DNA of 60,198 nucleotides from Flavobacteriaceae bacterium (lineage in GTDB: Bacteria; Bacteroidota; Bacteroidia; Flavobacteriales; Flavobacteriaceae), in NCBI GenBank assembly GCA_026710085.1, contig JAPORT010000132.1, forward strand, positions 1-60,198, given 5' to 3'. Below are positions 36,554-46,493 of this stretch, piece by piece (position 1 is the stretch's first letter; the number at the start of each line of letters is the position of its first letter). The notes under the pieces were generated by a model, which was not told the DNA's origin, searched no databases, and saw only the letters and a program-made list of their open reading frames with translations. Made by a program: the position numbers and the translations under genes.

Positions 36554-38986
36554 CTACCAAATTTCATAATCGCAATAAATCGTTCCAATAGGAGCACCAT
36601 CTGGAATGCGTTGACTTTTAGACTCAGTGACAACATGTAAGTGTTTCAAATAATGTTTGATGGAATGTAAATAATAGTTGCCATATTCCATATCATTATC
36701 CTTTTCAAATAGTTGACTCAAATCTTCTAATTGTTGATAAACGATCGCATTCACTTGTCCGTAGACACTTGAGTCCCTACCCAATTTCATGAGGTGTTTG
36801 AGTAGGTTTTGCTGAACAATTTGATTGATCTGTTTTTCATGCATGGATTTAAATTTGGAATGGAATGTCATGTCAATCAAGCTTTCTATGAGATTTGGTA
36901 AACTCAACTGATTTTTATTCAATCCAGCTTGTTGGACCAATCTTGATGCTCTTTGAGGTTGCAAAAGCATCTGAATCAATCGATCACTTAATGTATTGGT
37001 AGCTCCTAAATAATCAAACACAACACTAGTTTGAGATAATAAATTTTCTCTCGTATTGGGGTAACCATAGGGCCTTGGTAATAGATACCGACGCAAATGC
37101 TTAGGTATCTTTAACTCTTGCGGTGATAGCATCTGTTGGAATACTTTCAATGCTTTTCTTTGAAGATTAGAATCAATGATTTCAACTTTTGACTCGATGT
37201 TTCCTTTAACTCCATAATCATAATCAACGCCACCAATGAGTTTTACAAGAGCTTCTGCTTGATAGCGATGCATCAAATAGATTGGAACCAATCGGTCAGA
37301 TAGTAAAGCATAACTTTCATTTTCACGCAGATGATTTAATGAGAAGTTTTCTAGTGCATGGTTTCTGATTTGAAGAATTTTTTCTGTTTCTTGTATGACA
37401 TCATATCCATTATCCCATAAATGAGCTTTTGGATGGGCTCCTCCCAATGGTCTCGCATCTGCATCTGTGATAAATGTCTCTCCATTTGTTATTGCTGTTT
37501 CTAGTATATCATTGAGAGCTTTTTTGTGATCCATACCATCAGGAAAATCGCTGTAGGCATAAGCCACTGAGACTTGATCCCATGCCCCTATTTTATCGTC
37601 ATACGCATCTTCTAAACTAATTTGATTATTGACCACATTTAGTTTGGGATGAGGATAATCCATCACAGAAGACCTGTTTCTAGTGCTTGAAGCAAAATTA
37701 TGAGCAAATCCAAGGGTATGTCCAATTTCATGAGCTGAAAGTTGACGGATTCTAGCCAAAGCTAAGTCTAAAGCTTTTTGATTCAATTCCGAATTTTCTT
37801 GAAATGGATTTTTTGTTAGACCTAGTGCAATCATGTAATCTTGTCGTACCCGAAGACTGCCAAGACTCACATGCCCTTTGATGATTTCTCCGGTTCTAGG
37901 ATCTACCACACTAGCGCCATAACTCCAACCTCGAGTTGATCGGTGGACCCATTGAATGACATTATAACGTACATCTAAAGGATCCGCACCAGCGGGAAGG
38001 ACTTTTACTTGAAATGCATCTTTATACCCAATAGCTTCAAAGGCTTGGTTCCACCATTTGGCTCCATCAAGTAACGCAGAACGTATCGGTTCAGGAGCTC
38101 CATTGTCCAAGTAATAAATGATTGGTTCCACAGCTTCAGACACTTCTGATTGGGGATTCTTTTTTTCAAGACGATGACGTATGATGTATTTTTTTGATAT
38201 GGGTTCATGAATCTGGGATGCATAGTCAAAAAATACAAAAGGAATGGATCCAGCTCTTGAATCAAATTCTCGAAGTTCAAAATTGGAATCAGGCAACTCA
38301 ATAAAAGAATAATGTTGATGAACTGTTACCAAATTAGCATGGGGTGTGACTGACCGAATCCAGGCTCCTTTGGATTGGCCTTTAAACGTTTGTAATACAT
38401 CAAATTCAACATTTTTAGGAAATGCTTTGACACGTGATAACTCAATGGCCGATCGAGAGGTATCAAGCTGATAATTTCCTTGTTCTGTTTGAGATAATCT
38501 TTGGCTTACTCCTTGATGATCTTCCATCAAAAAGGGTGTGACATCGATTAAAAAAGATGTTCCGTAATTTTCTTCAATTGGAAATCCGTATAAAACGGAC
38601 TTGGCAAAGGCCTCTTGGACCGATTGTTTTTCCAATTTATTTTCAGTGATTGCTCGATAGGTCAGATTGGGTTGCATGAGCAATAATTTATTACCAGCCT
38701 TTTTGAAGTAAACCACTCGATTAGCTCCAAGTTGTCCTCGATCGAGTCCAATATCATTAGAACCGATTCCTTGGCTTAAAGATGAAACAAAAAGAAATTC
38801 CTTTTCTAAACTTTTAACTTCAAGATAAATGACATCTTTTTCTTCTACATAATAAAAATCAAAAAAACCTTCATAGGTTTCGGCATTCTGAATGACTTGA
38901 CTTTCAGATTTTTGAATCTCTTTCCATTGAGCCATTAATCCCAAAGGAATCCATAAAACCATCAAACAACAAATTCTTAATGACAT
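36554..38986 (-). CDS. Secreted zinc-dependent metalloprotease (DUF5117/DUF4953 family)
   Basis: The 810-aa protein has an N-terminal signal peptide (LRICCLMVLWIPLGLMA) and the extended gluzincin/metzincin-type zinc motif HEIGHTLGFAHN in the middle, preceded by NVIQWVHRSTRGWSYGASVV with DPRTGEI. This is the arrangement of the DUF5117-DUF4953 family of Bacteroidota proteases. No T9SS tail is present, so periplasmic or outer-membrane-associated action is likely. ATG 38986 directly precedes the signal peptide; ATG 39019 would add 11 residues. It is first in an operon with ltaE and ptrB. Its substrate is unknown. Confidence 0.85.
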   Translation of the reverse strand: MSLRICCLMVLWIPLGLMAQWKEIQKSESQVIQNAETYEGFFDFYYVEEKDVIYLEVKSLEKEFLFVSSLSQGIGSNDIGLDRGQLGANRVVYFKKAGNKLLLMQPNLTYRAITENKLEKQSVQEAFAKSVLYGFPIEENYGTSFLIDVTPFLMEDHQGVSQRLSQTEQGNYQLDTSRSAIELSRVKAFPKNVEFDVLQTFKGQSKGAWIRSVTPHANLVTVHQHYSFIELPDSNFELREFDSRAGSIPFVFFDYASQIHEPISKKYIIRHRLEKKNPQSEVSEAVEPIIYYLDNGAPEPIRSALLDGAKWWNQAFEAIGYKDAFQVKVLPAGADPLDVRYNVIQWVHRSTRGWSYGASVVDPRTGEIIKGHVSLGSLRVRQDYMIALGLTKNPFQENSELNQKALDLALARIRQLSAHEIGHTLGFAHNFASSTRNRSSVMDYPHPKLNVVNNQISLEDAYDDKIGAWDQVSVAYAYSDFPDGMDHKKALNDILETAITNGETFITDADARPLGGAHPKAHLWDNGYDVIQETEKILQIRNHALENFSLNHLRENESYALLSDRLVPIYLMHRYQAEALVKLIGGVDYDYGVKGNIESKVEIIDSNLQRKALKVFQQMLSPQELKIPKHLRRYLLPRPYGYPNTRENLLSQTSVVFDYLGATNTLSDRLIQMLLQPQRASRLVQQAGLNKNQLSLPNLIESLIDMTFHSKFKSMHEKQINQIVQQNLLKHLMKLGRDSSVYGQVNAIVYQQLEDLSQLFEKDNDMEYGNYYLHSIKHYLKHLHVVTESKSQRIPDGAPIGTIYCDYEIW

Positions 38987-39069
38987 TTGATTAACATTAC
39001 GGTTTATAAACTTAAACAAATTTTGACGCCATTGAATTAAAAATGAAAATCAATAAATGATTTAGTATC

Positions 39070-39077
39070 TACATTTG
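39070..39077 (+). promoter_or_regulatory. Candidate promoter -7 element TACATTTG upstream of prfB
   Basis: A perfect TAnnTTTG, 94 nt before the prfB ATG, would give a leader of about 88 nt, longer than for other genes here. Confidence 0.35.
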
Positions 39078-39171
39078 TAGATTCAATGCAATAATAATTC
39101 ATTGATGGTTTCATTTCAAAAGAATCAATATAACTATTAAAGAAACGAAAGTTTTTAGAATGATTTAACCC

Positions 39172-40270
39172 ATGATTACTCTCGAACAAATCAAGTCCTT
39201 AAAAAATCGTTTGGATTCTTTAAGGCAACATCTTTAACTTGAATGACAAAAAAATTGAAGTTCAAACTTTAGAAGAAAAAACACTCAATCCTGATTTTTG
39301 GAATCATCCGCAAGAAAGTCAACAAATTCTCAAAGAGATCCAAAAACTAAAAACTTGGATTGACTCGTATGATCAACTCCAAGAAAAAATTGATGAACTC
39401 GATGTACTATTTGAGTTCATAGAACAAGATGAAACGCATCAAGAAATCAATGCAATTTTTAATGCTACCCATGATTTACTGGAAAAATTGGAATTTAAAA
39501 ATATGCTGTCCAAAGAAGGTGATCATCTCAGTGCCGTCATTCAAATAACAGCCGGTTCTGGCGGCACCGAAAGTTGTGATTGGGTTGTTATGCTTCAACG
39601 CATGTATCTTATGTGGGCTCAAAACAAAGGATATTCATTAAAAGAATTAAATTCTTTACCTGGTGATGTTACTGGAGTTAAAAAAGTCAGCATTGAAATT
39701 GGGGGTGATTATGCGTTTGGATGGTTAAAAAGTGAAAATGGCGTGCATCGATTGGTTCGTATATCTCCTTTTGATAGTAATGCCAAAAGACACACCTCTT
39801 TTGCTTCAGTTTATGTTTATCCTTTAATTGATGATCAAATCAAAATTGATATTCATCCTTCAGATATTTCATGGGAAACGATGCGAGCTAGCGGAGCTGG
39901 TGGTCAAAATGTCAATAAAGTTGAAACCGCGGTTCGATTGCGACATCTACCGACAGGGATTATGATTGAAAATTCTCAAACTCGATCTCAATTAGAAAAT
40001 AAAAACAAAGCCATGCAGTTACTCAAATCACAACTTTATCAAATAGAAATTGATAAAAGAAATATGGCTCGATCTGAAATAGAACAATCCAAAAAGAAAA
40101 ATGAATGGGGTTCTCAAATTAGAAATTATGTTTTACACCCTTATCACTTGGTTAAAGATATTAGAACCCAATACGAAACTTCAGATACTCAAAGCGTCCT
40201 CAATGGAGAGATTGATTCTTTTCTTAAAGCTTATTTAATGTTGCATGGTCAAAATGAAACCTCGATTTAG
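39172..40270 (+). CDS. prfB: Peptide chain release factor 2, expressed through a +1 programmed frameshift
   Basis: RF2 ends translation at UGA and UAA. Zero frame from ATG 39172 encodes 21 residues (ending in LRQHL), then TAA at 39235-39237. Shifting +1 at CTT TAA C leads into the main frame ([11 protein letters not shown]...), giving 365 aa with the SPF stop-recognition tripeptide (residues 198-200) and catalytic GGQ (243-245). This is the classic RF2 autoregulatory arrangement. Odd points: the in-frame stop is TAA where nearly all known sites have TGA, and the upstream Shine-Dalgarno-like stimulator is weak (AAGG, 6 nt before CTT). A caller that ignores the shift would start at TTG 39239. 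Confidence 0.93.
39232..39238 (+). promoter_or_regulatory. prfB +1 frameshift site CTT TAA C
   Basis: CTT (39232-39234), TAA (39235-39237), C. The P-site tRNA reading CUU can slip to UUU, and reading resumes at AAC (39236-39238). The weak spacer element AAGG is at 39222-39225. Confidence 0.85.
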
Positions 40271-40361
40271 ATTCATGATATCTTTCATTTATCTTATTTC
40301 TTGTTTTAAACATCAATGTTTTGTGTTTACGTATTTGTTGTCTAGCACTCGTGTTACTCCC

Positions 40362-41063
40362 CTAATCAGAAGTATTGAAAAAACGATTTTCAGAGTAGGA
40401 TGTGTTTCCTTTTTGATCTATCGTCATTACAGACCATTGATAGATGGCACCTCGCTTTAATTCAAGAGAAAATTCTTCTTGAGAGATTTCTTCAATGGTT
40501 TGAGAATGAAGGTTTTCGGATAAAAACAAATTATAATAATCAATATCATTATCCAAATCATGACCCTCCCAAACAAATTTTAATTTTTGATCGGCTGGCA
40601 AATCAATGGACTGTTGGTGCAAAGGGTGGATTAACGTTGCAGAAAAAGGAATATAATCGGAGGTTTGAACCCCCTCCAAATAAAATTGCCAGATTTCACT
40701 CATACCTCTATTGCTCGATTTTTCAGTTGATGAGACAATCCACCAATTATATGCAACTCCACGAGTCAATTCGATCATTGACGTTGTGTTGGCTGAGATT
40801 GTTTTCGTGATTCTGTCTTTTGTTGATTGATTTTCAATCACCAATTGATAAGCATCTGTATCTAGAGCTTCAGACCATTGAAATCTTACTTGACTCGTCA
40901 TGATATTTAATACTGTTGCCGTGGTACACAAATCACCATTGACAGGAGCGATCAATAATGCGGCGCCCGGTTGTATTGGTGGATCTGTAGAACGGGAACA
41001 ACTCCATGCTATCAAAATAAAACCTGCAATCAAAAGTTGAAGCGTTCGAGGATGAAAAATCAA
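40362..41063 (-). CDS. Small lipoprotein with two fibronectin-III-like domains
   Basis: This 233-aa protein has a lipoprotein signal peptide (LLIAGFILIAWSC). Two domains of about 90 residues each carry the FN3-like pattern seen in hypothetical surface proteins: APVNGD...VRFQWSEALDTDAYQLVI...YNWWIV, then HPLHQQSI...LKFVWEGHDLDNDIDYYNLF...YQWSV. The same fold occurs in the metalloprotease just upstream, to which it is coupled: its TTG start (41063) overlaps that gene's TGA as TTGA. Function unknown; possibly an accessory for the protease or its anchoring. Confidence 0.65.
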   Translation of the reverse strand: MIFHPRTLQLLIAGFILIAWSCSRSTDPPIQPGAALLIAPVNGDLCTTATVLNIMTSQVRFQWSEALDTDAYQLVIENQSTKDRITKTISANTTSMIELTRGVAYNWWIVSSTEKSSNRGMSEIWQFYLEGVQTSDYIPFSATLIHPLHQQSIDLPADQKLKFVWEGHDLDNDIDYYNLFLSENLHSQTIEEISQEEFSLELKRGAIYQWSVMTIDQKGNTSYSENRFFNTSD

Positions 41064-44000
41064 TTTTTGATGATTTTAAATTGCTGCTTTTCGTGATCGT
41101 TTTCAATCTCTAAAATATAAACTCCTGGAGGATAACTACTCATCGAAAGGAAATGCACTAGTGGATTCGAATGTGTTACCATATCTTTTTCATGAACTAA
41201 ACGTTCTCCAGAAGCATTGAATAATTGAACATGAACCTTCGAATTTGGAGGAATCAACACATTCAGTTGATCAATCACTGGATTGGGAAAAATCTGTGGC
41301 TGGCGATCTGTATTGACCCATTGCTGAAATATTCCTTGACATGGATTATCTGTTTTGACTTGAATTTGAGTCCATGGATTTTTGGCCTGAAATCGATACT
41401 TAGAATCTTTTATTTTCAAAAATTGATCATCTATAGCAATCGTATAAGCATTAGCTCCATGAAAATCTAATTGGATATCGTTATTGCTCTGATCCACAGA
41501 AACCTCAACAGATAAAGGGGGTGGTTCACCGATTTGAGCGGAAAATTCGTAAATGAAATTGGAAAAAGCTTGTGAGACAATCACAATGTCGTAGACACCT
41601 GGTGATAAACCACTGAGGGTGATCATCTCAGAGAAGTTAAGATATCGATCAAAATTATTGGGACCAAATACTGATACTTGATAATTTAAAGGAGCTCGAG
41701 CATGAATTTGAACTTCACCATTGGATTTTCCTTGGCAACTAACATCTTTTTTTGATATTGTAAAGTTTCTTGGTGAATAATAATCACACAAATCACCAAT
41801 ACCATTTTCATCGACATCCTTTTGATCAACATTTGGGACGGTGGGACAATTGTCTTCTAAATCATTGACTCCATCTTGATCTGTATCAGGTGTTGGAGGG
41901 CCTTTTAAACAAAAATCAAGGGTTGCATGAAAAATAGTGGCTCCATCATTTTCTTCTCGATCTAAAAACCGAATTTTCCACTCGCCTTTAGCCGAAGTAT
42001 GATTCAATAAATTCAAATTTCCGAATGGTCGATACACCCCATTTTGTTGTAAAAAGTCTTCAGAAACATGATTTGCTGCCTGCTGATCCAAAGTGACTCT
42101 GATTCGTTCATCAAATGATTTTCTATTGCTTGACATCAAGGGAACTTGAATGCCCTGTGGACTGATTAATGATATTCTTAACTCTTCCATAAAGGTGTGA
42201 TTCAATTCAAATACGATATTTAAATCAACAATTTCAGAATCAATCCCAGTAGTTAATGACAGTTCTGTTGGGCCATTAGAGGCAATTTCGACTGGATCAT
42301 TGATAAAAGAAACTGATTGACAAACTATTTCATCGGTAGTAAAGACGCTAGATGCACTGTAACTTGATTCACCACAGTAATTGGATGCTTTAACTCGCCA
42401 ATAATATGTACTCTGAGATTCTAACTGTGGTACGAGAAATTCATTATTGCGAATTTGCCCATTGAAGACGAGAGTTTGAAAATCAGATGTTTTGCTAATC
42501 TCCAACACATATGTTTCTGCATTAGGAACAGACTCCCATTGTACTAATGGAGTTAATGAAGTTTGTTGTTGTTGATCAACTGGACTAATAAGCAATGGGG
42601 TTTGTATGTCCTGGCTTTTGATTTCCAATCTTGATTGAAATTGAAAGTTATGAGAACTCGAAACAGCTCTAAGAACAAAATCATAAGAGCCTGATTCAAT
42701 TTGATTTAACCCTTGAAGAGTAAAACTTCCTTCTTGCTTTTGTTCTGTATTTCCGTTTGGGTTGATTTCTACTTGAATTCCTTTCGGAATATTTTCCAAT
42801 GACAATTCAATAGATTCGTCAAAATCATCATATCGTTCAATCCCATAATTAAATTTAATCTCATCTTGATTACACAAAATGCTCTCGAATGGATCGATAG
42901 ATACCATAAACGGTCTTTTGACAATGGTGATTGGAAATGAATTAACAGAAAAATAAATCGAATTAGTAGGACGAATTTTGATACGTGCATCTTCAGCACT
43001 GATATTTCCAGGAACTCGAATAAGCTCTTGCCCATCATTGGGGGTATCTTTCGTAAGAACATAATCATAGTTGAGACCACCATCGGCGGATAGTAAAATA
43101 TCCACCCTTGTGGTATTGATTGGGGGTTGATCTGTATTCCCAACATTCCAGAGAATTTCTTTTATTTCTCCTGATCTCCAAGTTTGATGTTCTTGTTCAT
43201 TCAAATTCAATTTAAAATTACTTGCGTTTCCTTGAACATTAATGTATAAAGAATCTAAAAAAACAGCATGATTCTCCTGATTTTGAGTTCTCATTGATAA
43301 TCCCCATTTTAGGTATCTCTCCACCTCGGGAACGGTCTCCCATTGATCGTTATCAAATTCACCAAGTGGTGACTGCACGGCTAGTTTTCCAGATTTTATT
43401 CTTTCCAAGCGTGGTATTGTTCTGTTAGGGTTGTCTTTCGGTGGAAAAGATCGTGCAATAGTCCCAATGACGTTTGTTGAAAGAAAATCTTCTCGATTGA
43501 CTGTACCATTATCTAATTGCTCCCAATTATAAATGACCTTATAGTCTTCTGGAATTTGAATATCGGGTATGGACAGTTCAAAGGGAGTTCCCGTTGGAAT
43601 ATCATAGCTGAGACCTGAATTTTCAACGATAACCTCTTCTAAATTAATGGGTTCCTTAAGCCTTAAACAACCTGATGACAACAAATGACCTCTCATGTGT
43701 TGTATGGATTTAAAATGAAAATAGGGGCTTGAATTTGATTGAATATTATCGACACCCGAAATACCTGCATAGCCCATAATCGTTGAACCACTAGCAGGCT
43801 CAACATTTGCATTCCAATATTCATCATATAAAGAAAAAGTATGCCAAGCGCCTAATTGATGACCTATTTCATGACTCACATAATCAATATCAAAAAAATC
43901 ATTCATGAATTCTTGTCCATTTTCAGATTGAAAGTTATGGGATGATAAGCCATCTGCCTTAATTCTCGTACACAAGCATGCAATACAAGCTTCACCGTAA

Positions 44001-44860
44001 GGTGTTTGAGCATCAAAGAAATGACCTACATCATAGCTGTCTAAAGGCATATACTCCCTAATGATTCGACCCGCTTCAAATGCATCAATTTCTTCGAATG
44101 GATCAGTTTCTGGGTCATCAAAAATTATTTTTGGATCAGAAACCAATTGGAATTCAACTTGAATATCCCTTTGATATATTTCATTGATTCGATTGATTGT
44201 ACTCGCCACAGCTGCCAAAGCATCTTCTTTTTTTGTGCCGTTGGTATCATCATCATCTGAAAAAATTTCTGTGTAATCACTAGTAACACCAATAGCTAAC
44301 CTTAACCTATATTTACTCTTATTAAACTGAGGTCTGGAAAAATGTTCATGATCTGTTGATTTTTTCGCTAATTGATCGACATGTTTTCCACAGTGAACAG
44401 AGGGGCGTTTCTCTGATTTTGAATACCCAACATGTAGTTGTGAATCTAACCAACTTGGTTGGACAAAATATTGCTCCCCACTAGGCAAGATTAACCACTG
44501 ACTAATCCCTTTTCCAGATATAGTCATTCGAACTTTGGTGTTCGATCTCTTCGTGCTCCATCCCTCAAAATTTCTTATTCGAGGATATTCTTGTTTTAAC
44601 TCTGGAGATAACACTTCAACTGGATGGATTTCAAATTGTTCAAATTCACCGATCTCATTAGGCAATCTAACTAACTTTTCGAACGATCTTGATTGGATTT
44701 TCTGATGTAATCGTTTTAAATCAAGTCGATAATAATCCCACTGTTGATTAACAACATCCATGGACTGAGATACAGGAGGTTGAGCTACATTCCAATAATC
44801 TTGAGTGAACGTTAAATGACAACAAATGAAGAAAAAAGAGAAAGAAAAGTATTTTTTAAT
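41060..44860 (-). CDS. Type IX-secreted reprolysin-like metalloprotease with P-domain and TSP3 repeat; probable ATT start
   Basis: From ATG 44761 the product (1233 aa) has no signal peptide, yet the frame continues upstream for 33 codons to ATT 44858-44860 and reads KKYFSFSFFFICCHLTFTQD, a perfect signal peptide. I therefore infer an ATT start (1266 aa); no ATG/GTG/TTG precedes it before an in-frame TAA. Domains: propeptide; zinc site HEIGHQLGAWHTF (about residue 328); FN3-like domain; proprotein-convertase P-domain (LNIVFELNHTFMEELRISLI); thrombospondin-3 repeat DTDQDGVNDLEDNCP; and a C-terminal type IX sorting domain (FPNPVIDQLNVLIP ... GVYILEI). It is secreted to the cell surface. Confidence 0.85.
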   Translation of the reverse strand: MKKYFSFSFFFICCHLTFTQDYWNVAQPPVSQSMDVVNQQWDYYRLDLKRLHQKIQSRSFEKLVRLPNEIGEFEQFEIHPVEVLSPELKQEYPRIRNFEGWSTKRSNTKVRMTISGKGISQWLILPSGEQYFVQPSWLDSQLHVGYSKSEKRPSVHCGKHVDQLAKKSTDHEHFSRPQFNKSKYRLRLAIGVTSDYTEIFSDDDDTNGTKKEDALAAVASTINRINEIYQRDIQVEFQLVSDPKIIFDDPETDPFEEIDAFEAGRIIREYMPLDSYDVGHFFDAQTPYGEACIACLCTRIKADGLSSHNFQSENGQEFMNDFFDIDYVSHEIGHQLGAWHTFSLYDEYWNANVEPASGSTIMGYAGISGVDNIQSNSSPYFHFKSIQHMRGHLLSSGCLRLKEPINLEEVIVENSGLSYDIPTGTPFELSIPDIQIPEDYKVIYNWEQLDNGTVNREDFLSTNVIGTIARSFPPKDNPNRTIPRLERIKSGKLAVQSPLGEFDNDQWETVPEVERYLKWGLSMRTQNQENHAVFLDSLYINVQGNASNFKLNLNEQEHQTWRSGEIKEILWNVGNTDQPPINTTRVDILLSADGGLNYDYVLTKDTPNDGQELIRVPGNISAEDARIKIRPTNSIYFSVNSFPITIVKRPFMVSIDPFESILCNQDEIKFNYGIERYDDFDESIELSLENIPKGIQVEINPNGNTEQKQEGSFTLQGLNQIESGSYDFVLRAVSSSHNFQFQSRLEIKSQDIQTPLLISPVDQQQQTSLTPLVQWESVPNAETYVLEISKTSDFQTLVFNGQIRNNEFLVPQLESQSTYYWRVKASNYCGESSYSASSVFTTDEIVCQSVSFINDPVEIASNGPTELSLTTGIDSEIVDLNIVFELNHTFMEELRISLISPQGIQVPLMSSNRKSFDERIRVTLDQQAANHVSEDFLQQNGVYRPFGNLNLLNHTSAKGEWKIRFLDREENDGATIFHATLDFCLKGPPTPDTDQDGVNDLEDNCPTVPNVDQKDVDENGIGDLCDYYSPRNFTISKKDVSCQGKSNGEVQIHARAPLNYQVSVFGPNNFDRYLNFSEMITLSGLSPGVYDIVIVSQAFSNFIYEFSAQIGEPPPLSVEVSVDQSNNDIQLDFHGANAYTIAIDDQFLKIKDSKYRFQAKNPWTQIQVKTDNPCQGIFQQWVNTDRQPQIFPNPVIDQLNVLIPPNSKVHVQLFNASGERLVHEKDMVTHSNPLVHFLSMSSYPPGVYILEIENDHEKQQFKIIKN

Positions 44861-45055
44861 TGTTTACAATAAAATGACCAGCTTAGGTCAAAACTAATAG
44901 GTTACGATTTAATTCATTGTCATGTTTTAACCAATGATCAACTTAATAAGACCTTTTTAATTCACTTAAAGCATTATTTCTACATACATCAAAACAAAAC
45001 ATTGATGAATTTTAAACTTGTGTGTCAGACAAATTGAATCCTTTATTGGTTTCTT

Positions 45056-45063
45056 TACATTTG
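45056..45063 (+). promoter_or_regulatory. Promoter -7 element TACATTTG for the RimB-RimK fusion gene
   Basis: A perfect TAnnTTTG lies 14 nt before ATG 45078. It supports that start over the longer frame from 45018, whose extra codons would lie upstream of the transcription start. Confidence 0.5.
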
Positions 45064-45077
45064 CTTTAATTCAGAAT

Positions 45078-46454
45078 ATGGAAGACCCACAAGTGATTAT
45101 TGGAGAATGTGAGTGGTGTTCCTTTGATGAATTGAATATACCTGCTATACTGGCTCGAGTAGATTCAGGAGCCAAAACTTCTTCGATTCAAGCGAGAAAC
45201 ATCAAGCGGAAAAAAATCAAAGGCGATTTATGGGTGGAATTTGAAGTCAATCCTTTTGAAGATAATTCAAGTATCGCTGTTGATTGTAAAGCCAAAGTCA
45301 TTGATATCAGAAACATCAAAAGTTCTACAGGTATTGTAGAAAAACGATATGTTATCAAAACCCCATTAACCATTGGGAATATTCAGTTTGATATTGAGTT
45401 AACACTAGCTAACCGAGAAGGAATGGATTTTCGTATGTTGTTAGGACGAGAAGCCCTCAAAGGACGTTTTATCATAGATCCTAATCAAAATCAAGTACTC
45501 AAAAAAATTTCAAAAACGCAATTAGAAAATTTTTATGGTCATCTCATTTTAAAAAAATCTGGACTCAATATCGGTTTGCTAGCAACCAATCGAACTCTTT
45601 ATTCCAATAAAAGAATCATTGAAGCGGGTAAGGCAAGAGGTCATACGATGCATTTTTATAATCTGCAGCATTGTTATATGCGTCTTGATACCGATACTCC
45701 TGAAATTCGATATCGAGATGGGAGCGTTTTGAATCATTTAGATGCTGTCATTCCAAGAATAAGACCATCGATGACTTTTTATGGTTGTGCTCTATTGAGA
45801 CAATTTCACTCCATCGGAACCTATTGTTTAAATTCTGCCGAGTCTATAACCAAATCAAGAGATAAATTGTATTCTTCCCAAATTTTCTCACTAAATAAAT
45901 TAAATGTTCCAACAACTGGAATGGCGAAATCACCTCAAGACACTAAAGATTTGATTTCAATGGTTGGTGGAGCTCCCTTAGTCGTTAAAGTTTTAGAAAG
46001 TGCACAAGGGAAAGGGGTGGTCTTAGCAGAAACTGCTAAAGCCGCTGAAAGTGTCATCAATGCTTTTAAAAGTTTGCAAGCCAATATTTTGGTTCAAGAA
46101 TTTATCAAAGAGGCTGAGGGAAAAGACTTGCGTTGTTTTGTTGTCGATCATAAAGTCGTTGGCTCAATGCAACGAGAAGCAACTTCTGGAGAATTTCGGG
46201 CCAACGTGCATTTAGGGGGTACTGCTACTAAAGCTAAAATAAAAGCCGACGAGCGAGTTTTGGCAATCCGTGCAGCAAAAGCTCTAAACCTTTCGGTTGC
46301 AGGAGTTGATATTATCCGATCTAATAAAGGACCCTTACTCTTAGAAGTAAACTCCTCACCTGGTTTGGAAGGTATTGAAAATGCAACTGGAAAGGATATT
46401 GCTAGTGAAATGATTGCATCAATCGAAAGGAAACTGAAATTCTTCCACAGTTAA
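45078..46454 (+). CDS. rimK: Fusion of retropepsin-like (RimB/ATP-dependent zinc protease) domain with RimK-type ATP-grasp glutamate ligase
   Basis: The 458-aa protein has two parts. Residues 1-145 are a retropepsin-like domain (the so-called ATP-dependent zinc protease family, RimB-related) with the catalytic-type ARVDSGAKTSS (Asp 29) and DFRMLLGREALKGRF. Residues 155-458 are RimK: INIGLLATN-type start (LNIGLLATNRTLYSNKR), AVIPRIRPSMTFYG, ATP-grasp loop LESAQGKGVVL, VQEFIKEAEGKDLRCFV, and the metal site LLLEVNSSPGLEGIE. RimK adds glutamates to ribosomal protein S6; RimB trims them (knowledge from Pseudomonas). A single chain holding writer and eraser would control the tail length. ATG 45078 follows a promoter. 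Confidence 0.85.
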   Translation: MEDPQVIIGECEWCSFDELNIPAILARVDSGAKTSSIQARNIKRKKIKGDLWVEFEVNPFEDNSSIAVDCKAKVIDIRNIKSSTGIVEKRYVIKTPLTIGNIQFDIELTLANREGMDFRMLLGREALKGRFIIDPNQNQVLKKISKTQLENFYGHLILKKSGLNIGLLATNRTLYSNKRIIEAGKARGHTMHFYNLQHCYMRLDTDTPEIRYRDGSVLNHLDAVIPRIRPSMTFYGCALLRQFHSIGTYCLNSAESITKSRDKLYSSQIFSLNKLNVPTTGMAKSPQDTKDLISMVGGAPLVVKVLESAQGKGVVLAETAKAAESVINAFKSLQANILVQEFIKEAEGKDLRCFVVDHKVVGSMQREATSGEFRANVHLGGTATKAKIKADERVLAIRAAKALNLSVAGVDIIRSNKGPLLLEVNSSPGLEGIENATGKDIASEMIASIERKLKFFHS

Positions 46455-46493
46455 TCTCAAAAAAACTTTCTGATTCGTTTCTCTGAATTTTGA

